A stretch of DNA of 60,000 nt from Apostichopus japonicus. Its lineage: Eukaryota > Echinodermata > Holothuroidea > Aspidochirotida > Stichopodidae. The position numbers and the translations under genes are program-made. Where the stretch lies: NCBI RefSeq assembly GCF_037975245.1, contig NC_092579.1:13874678-13934677 (forward strand). The letters are read 5' to 3'. Below, piece after piece: positions 58,501-60,000 of this stretch. The notes below the pieces were generated by a model, which did not search any database, was not told the DNA's origin, and saw only the letters and a list, made by a program, of their open reading frames with translations. Every line of letters starts with the position of its first letter. Within the stretch, counting starts at the first letter, position 1.

Positions 58501-59991
58501 ACTTCCTTAACAATCTTCATACTCTAAATCAATACATCTAATATTATTACAAACGATAATAGAAAATATATAATATACTTAATAAATTAATTCTTGTAAA
58601 ATATTTGAGTATGCAAAACATTTATAGAGAAACTGCTGGTTGTGCACCCTGACTATTTACAACAATAATTGTCGTCAATAAAATCTTTTTTTTTTGAGCA
58701 ATCTTAACAATAAAACTATATATGCATGGCAGAAGGTTGTTAGTATTTTGTGTTAAAATTGACAAGAAATGTTTTCCTGTTTATCGTATGGCGAGTTCCT
58801 GTACATCATACATTTAGAATGCGTAATATCACAAAAATAAAAATATAAAATATGATAACGTAGATACGGCCTTACATAAGATATCAGTTAAATTAGCATA
58901 TTTTAAATGTCAAATTAATTTGTGTTATTATTTCTCTGTGTTTTGTGATTCTATTCGTTAGCTGATGCGGAATCTCTTGGGTACCCATCTCGGACACAGT
59001 GCTATCTACACTATGTGTAGTCTACTGGAAGATAGGTGCTTTAAATTCTATATTCTATTTTATAGTTTTTTTATCAATTAATTAACCCTAGCTCCCATAT
59101 GGAAACCTTACAAGGACTTCACTTTGTAACCAATTGGTTTTCCTTTTGAAGAGACAGTAATTTGTTCAAATGTTTATACTGCAATGATGAAGTTTCTATT
59201 AAACATTCAATCATTCTAGTATTCTTCTCAGGAAAGACACTGTCTGCTTATTATTATGAAAATATGACTAGAACAAGAGAAAACTGCGTTTAATGGCATT
59301 ACTTGTTGATGAAATGACAGCCCCCTCACTGGACATTTGAACCAAGATATCTCCAAAAACAGAACAAGATTTTCCTTTAAGTAAATTTGGGAGAGTTTTT
59401 TCATGACAAGGAGTCTTTCTAATAAGATAAAGATGATGGATGGGTTTGAATTATCCCCCTTGAATGTCCTTATGCAAAAATTAGTTAATTTTTTTTAAAG
59501 CTTGTGTCCCTTGATAAATGTATTAGGTTGTAACAATTATTTCTGTCCTAGCAGGGATTTCTTCAGAGGCAGACTAAAAATGAAACAGAGAATTGCAGGT
59601 TAATTGGAGAGATCAGACAGACAAATTCATTTGAAGATTTATCAATCAATGCTTCACACAAGCTTTTGTAGAAGATTAAGCAATATTTTTAACAGCTTTA
59701 TCATTACTCTTGTAGTTGGAAAGTTGATTAGTTGTAGTTGATTATTAACCCTGGAATTGCCTTTGCTATTTTTTGCTTTGTCGTGAATCTGTATGATTTT
59801 GGTTATAGTAACTTTAAGTGATGTTTCTGACACTTACATAGCTCTGTTTCTGTATCCATTTCAGTCGCAACGTAACAGATTTTGTTCTGCTGCGTGGTGC
59901 GGTCTTCTTTGTTGGAATGGCCCTCTGGGGGTCTAAGAGAGTCAGCTCACTCAAACATCGATTCATGTCCGTGCTACCATCCTTCTACACG
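52379..59991 (+). CDS. tsc2: TSC2 / tuberin, N-terminal half of the alpha-solenoid (9 coding exons, continues off window)
   Basis: Tuberin pairs with hamartin (TSC1) and TBC1D7, and its C-terminal GAP domain switches off Rheb to restrain mTORC1 on lysosomes. Exons 52379-52513, 53715-53801, 54366-54476, 54828-54907, 56448-56555, 57151-57240, 57928-58102, 58962-59035 and 59865-59991 join in phase to 987 nt, exactly 329 codons. The protein starts [16 protein letters not shown] (human MAKPTSKDSGLKEKF). Conserved blocks include [69 protein letters not shown] and [15 protein letters not shown], each near-identical to human tuberin. This is the helical hamartin-binding region. The GAP domain, about 1,400 residues further on, is outside the window. 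The ATG lies 15 nt after a splice acceptor, so the 5' UTR is split. Confidence 0.97.
52920..53200 (+). mobile_element. LINE 3' end (5'-truncated) in TSC2 intron 1
   Basis: A T-rich untranslated stretch leads to GAGGGCCTCGG, a loop, then CCGAGTCCCCCTC (53126-53169), which can form a hairpin. It then ends AATAATAAAATATTATC. A terminal hairpin followed by a short A/T repeat is typical of CR1/L2-like LINE tails. It is inserted in the same sense as TSC2. Confidence 0.5.
53679..53712. repeat. T-run and (CTT)n serving as the polypyrimidine tract of TSC2 exon 2
   Basis: An uninterrupted pyrimidine run ends in eight or so CTT units directly before the TAG acceptor. Confidence 0.85.
53715..53801 (+). 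CDS. tsc2: TSC2 coding exon 2
   Basis: This 87-nt, phase-0 exon encodes [18 protein letters not shown] and then [11 protein letters not shown], the same 29-residue length as the human ELSMECGL to AKTKKFEE exon. The acceptor follows a (CTT)n microsatellite; the donor is GTGAGT. Confidence 0.94.
54366..54476 (+). CDS. tsc2: TSC2 coding exon 3
   Basis: This 111-nt, phase-0 exon encodes [16 protein letters not shown] and then [16 protein letters not shown]. It is 37 residues long, as in human (HAVEALWK to LLKAIVQGQ). Flanked by ATTGTAG and GTATTA. Confidence 0.94.
54828..54907 (+). CDS. tsc2: TSC2 coding exon 4
   Basis: This 80-nt exon encodes [18 protein letters not shown] and then DVFDDLPQ, ending in phase 2 at GTAAGT. 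Human LGVLRALFFKVIKDY aligns directly. Confidence 0.93.
55049..55470. repeat. 17/18-bp minisatellite, about 24 units, TSC2 intron 4
   Basis: The unit is AGTAGTCAACTTACAAG (17 bp) with an 18-bp variant AGTAGTCAAACTTACAAG. Most units differ at no more than two positions, so the array is young. Confidence 0.97.
55648..56200 (-). mobile_element. LINE fragment with C-terminal reverse-transcriptase ORF remnant, TSC2 intron 4
   Basis: On the minus strand an open frame (56180-55830, 116 codons) carries [33 protein letters not shown] and [26 protein letters not shown]. This is the tail found after the reverse-transcriptase domain in CR1/L2/Jockey-type LINEs (fVYK-LN..P; WN-LP; FK-LK-L). About 180 bases of 3' UTR follow, ending in AAATGAAATGAAATA. 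The RT core and endonuclease are missing, as in a usual 5' truncation. It is antisense to TSC2. Confidence 0.8.
56448..56555 (+). CDS. tsc2: TSC2 coding exon 5
   Basis: This 108-nt exon (acceptor CCGACAG, donor GTGAGT) enters and leaves in phase 2. It encodes [20 protein letters not shown] and then [10 protein letters not shown]. Human [20 protein letters not shown] aligns. An intron separates it from exon 4, where human has none at this point. Confidence 0.94.
56599..56915. repeat. Degenerate 30-40-bp minisatellite, about 8-9 units, TSC2 intron 5
   Basis: The recurring unit is GGTCATGTGATTCTAGTTTG followed by AATTGGAATGT, with many substitutions. It begins about 45 bases after the exon 5 donor. 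Confidence 0.85.
57151..57240 (+). CDS. tsc2: TSC2 coding exon 6
   Basis: This 90-nt exon (acceptor TGTTTGTAG, donor GTTGGG) encodes [20 protein letters not shown] then DEHIIAGFV. Human [20 protein letters not shown] aligns. The donor is weaker than its neighbours (GTTGGG). Confidence 0.92.
57474..57535 (+). repeat. Dispersed repeat, TGACGTTTCGATCCTA family, copy 2 (TSC2 intron 6)
   Basis: GTTGGCCTGACGTTTCGATC followed by CTAGCAGGATCTTCTTCAAA matches 38371-38405 almost base for base. A more diverged relative, TCCTAGCAGGGATTTCTTC, lies at about 59547-59565. Confidence 0.65.
57928..58102 (+). CDS. tsc2: TSC2 coding exon 7
   Basis: This 175-nt exon starts in phase 2 after TTTTATAG and ends in phase 0 at GTAACT. 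It encodes [20 protein letters not shown], then [17 protein letters not shown] and [18 protein letters not shown]. Human covers the same stretch with two exons (49 plus 126 nt, from memory), which sum to the same 175 nt. Confidence 0.95.
58962..59035 (+). CDS. tsc2: TSC2 coding exon 8
   Basis: This 74-nt exon (acceptor TATTCGTTAG, donor GTGCTT) encodes [20 protein letters not shown] and then LLED. The [16 protein letters not shown] block is identical to human. The donor is non-optimal. Confidence 0.95.
59284..59465 (+). repeat. Dispersed repeat, GATGGTTGGGTTT family, copy 5 (TSC2 intron 8)
   Basis: Carries AGATATCTCCAAAAACAGAA and then GATGATGGATGGGTTTGAAT, collinear with the intergenic copies. 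Confidence 0.55.
59865..59991 (+). CDS. tsc2: TSC2 coding exon 9 (last in window)
   Basis: This 127-nt exon (acceptor CCATTTCAG, donor GTAATG) joins in phase 2. It encodes [20 protein letters not shown] then [20 protein letters not shown]. It ends 9 nt before the window edge; the next exon is outside. Confidence 0.95.
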
Positions 59992-60000
59992 GTAATGTCT

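Noticed and set aside
1-60000. CRISPR arrays, prokaryotic operons, phage or plasmid features
   Set aside because: The tandem arrays have no spacer-repeat structure, and the genes are spliced animal genes.

Overview
The window is eukaryotic nuclear DNA. It is AT-rich and intron-rich, with (TA)n tracts, long G or C homopolymers, minisatellites and decayed transposon pieces. Two conserved animal genes lie at the ends in divergent orientation. The domain content and exon structure fit an invertebrate deuterostome. An echinoderm is my best guess, but that is inference from general genome style, not proof.

Left end, minus strand, 140-14587: Axin, the scaffold of the beta-catenin destruction complex. 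Eight coding exons were assembled by hand. All splice sites are AG/GT and every phase matches. Together they give about 765 residues: tankyrase-binding motif, RGS domain, GSK3-binding helix, beta-catenin-binding helix, His-rich stretch and linkers. The C-terminal DIX domain lies off the left edge. A candidate promoter and untranslated first exon sit near 20.1-20.3 kb.

Right end, plus strand, 52379-59991: TSC2 (tuberin), the scaffold and GAP subunit of the TSC complex. The first nine coding exons give exactly 329 codons of the N-terminal alpha-solenoid. The gene continues off the right edge. Several exon lengths (87, 111, 74 and 127 nt, and 175 nt as the sum of two) equal those I recall for human TSC2. 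Its introns carry two LINE remnants and three low-complexity or minisatellite arrays.

Middle, about 20.3-52.3 kb: no convincing protein-coding gene. It holds a 50-bp minisatellite of about 19 units, a 22-bp minisatellite, a compound trinucleotide repeat, several (TA)n tracts, a tRNA-derived SINE, a 291-bp element with perfect 26-bp terminal inverted repeats, CAGGGGCGGA-type transposon termini, and at least three families of old dispersed repeats. A CpG-rich islet at 40.8-41.1 kb with a short ORF is the least explained segment.

AXIN1 and TSC2 also lie on the same human chromosome band (16p13.3) in the same divergent orientation. The close pairing here may therefore be an ancient linkage between a Wnt regulator and an mTORC1 regulator. 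No complete undescribed system such as a gene cluster or array was found. The most notable items are this linkage, the terminal-inverted-repeat element, the hairpin-bearing minisatellites and the CpG-rich islet.
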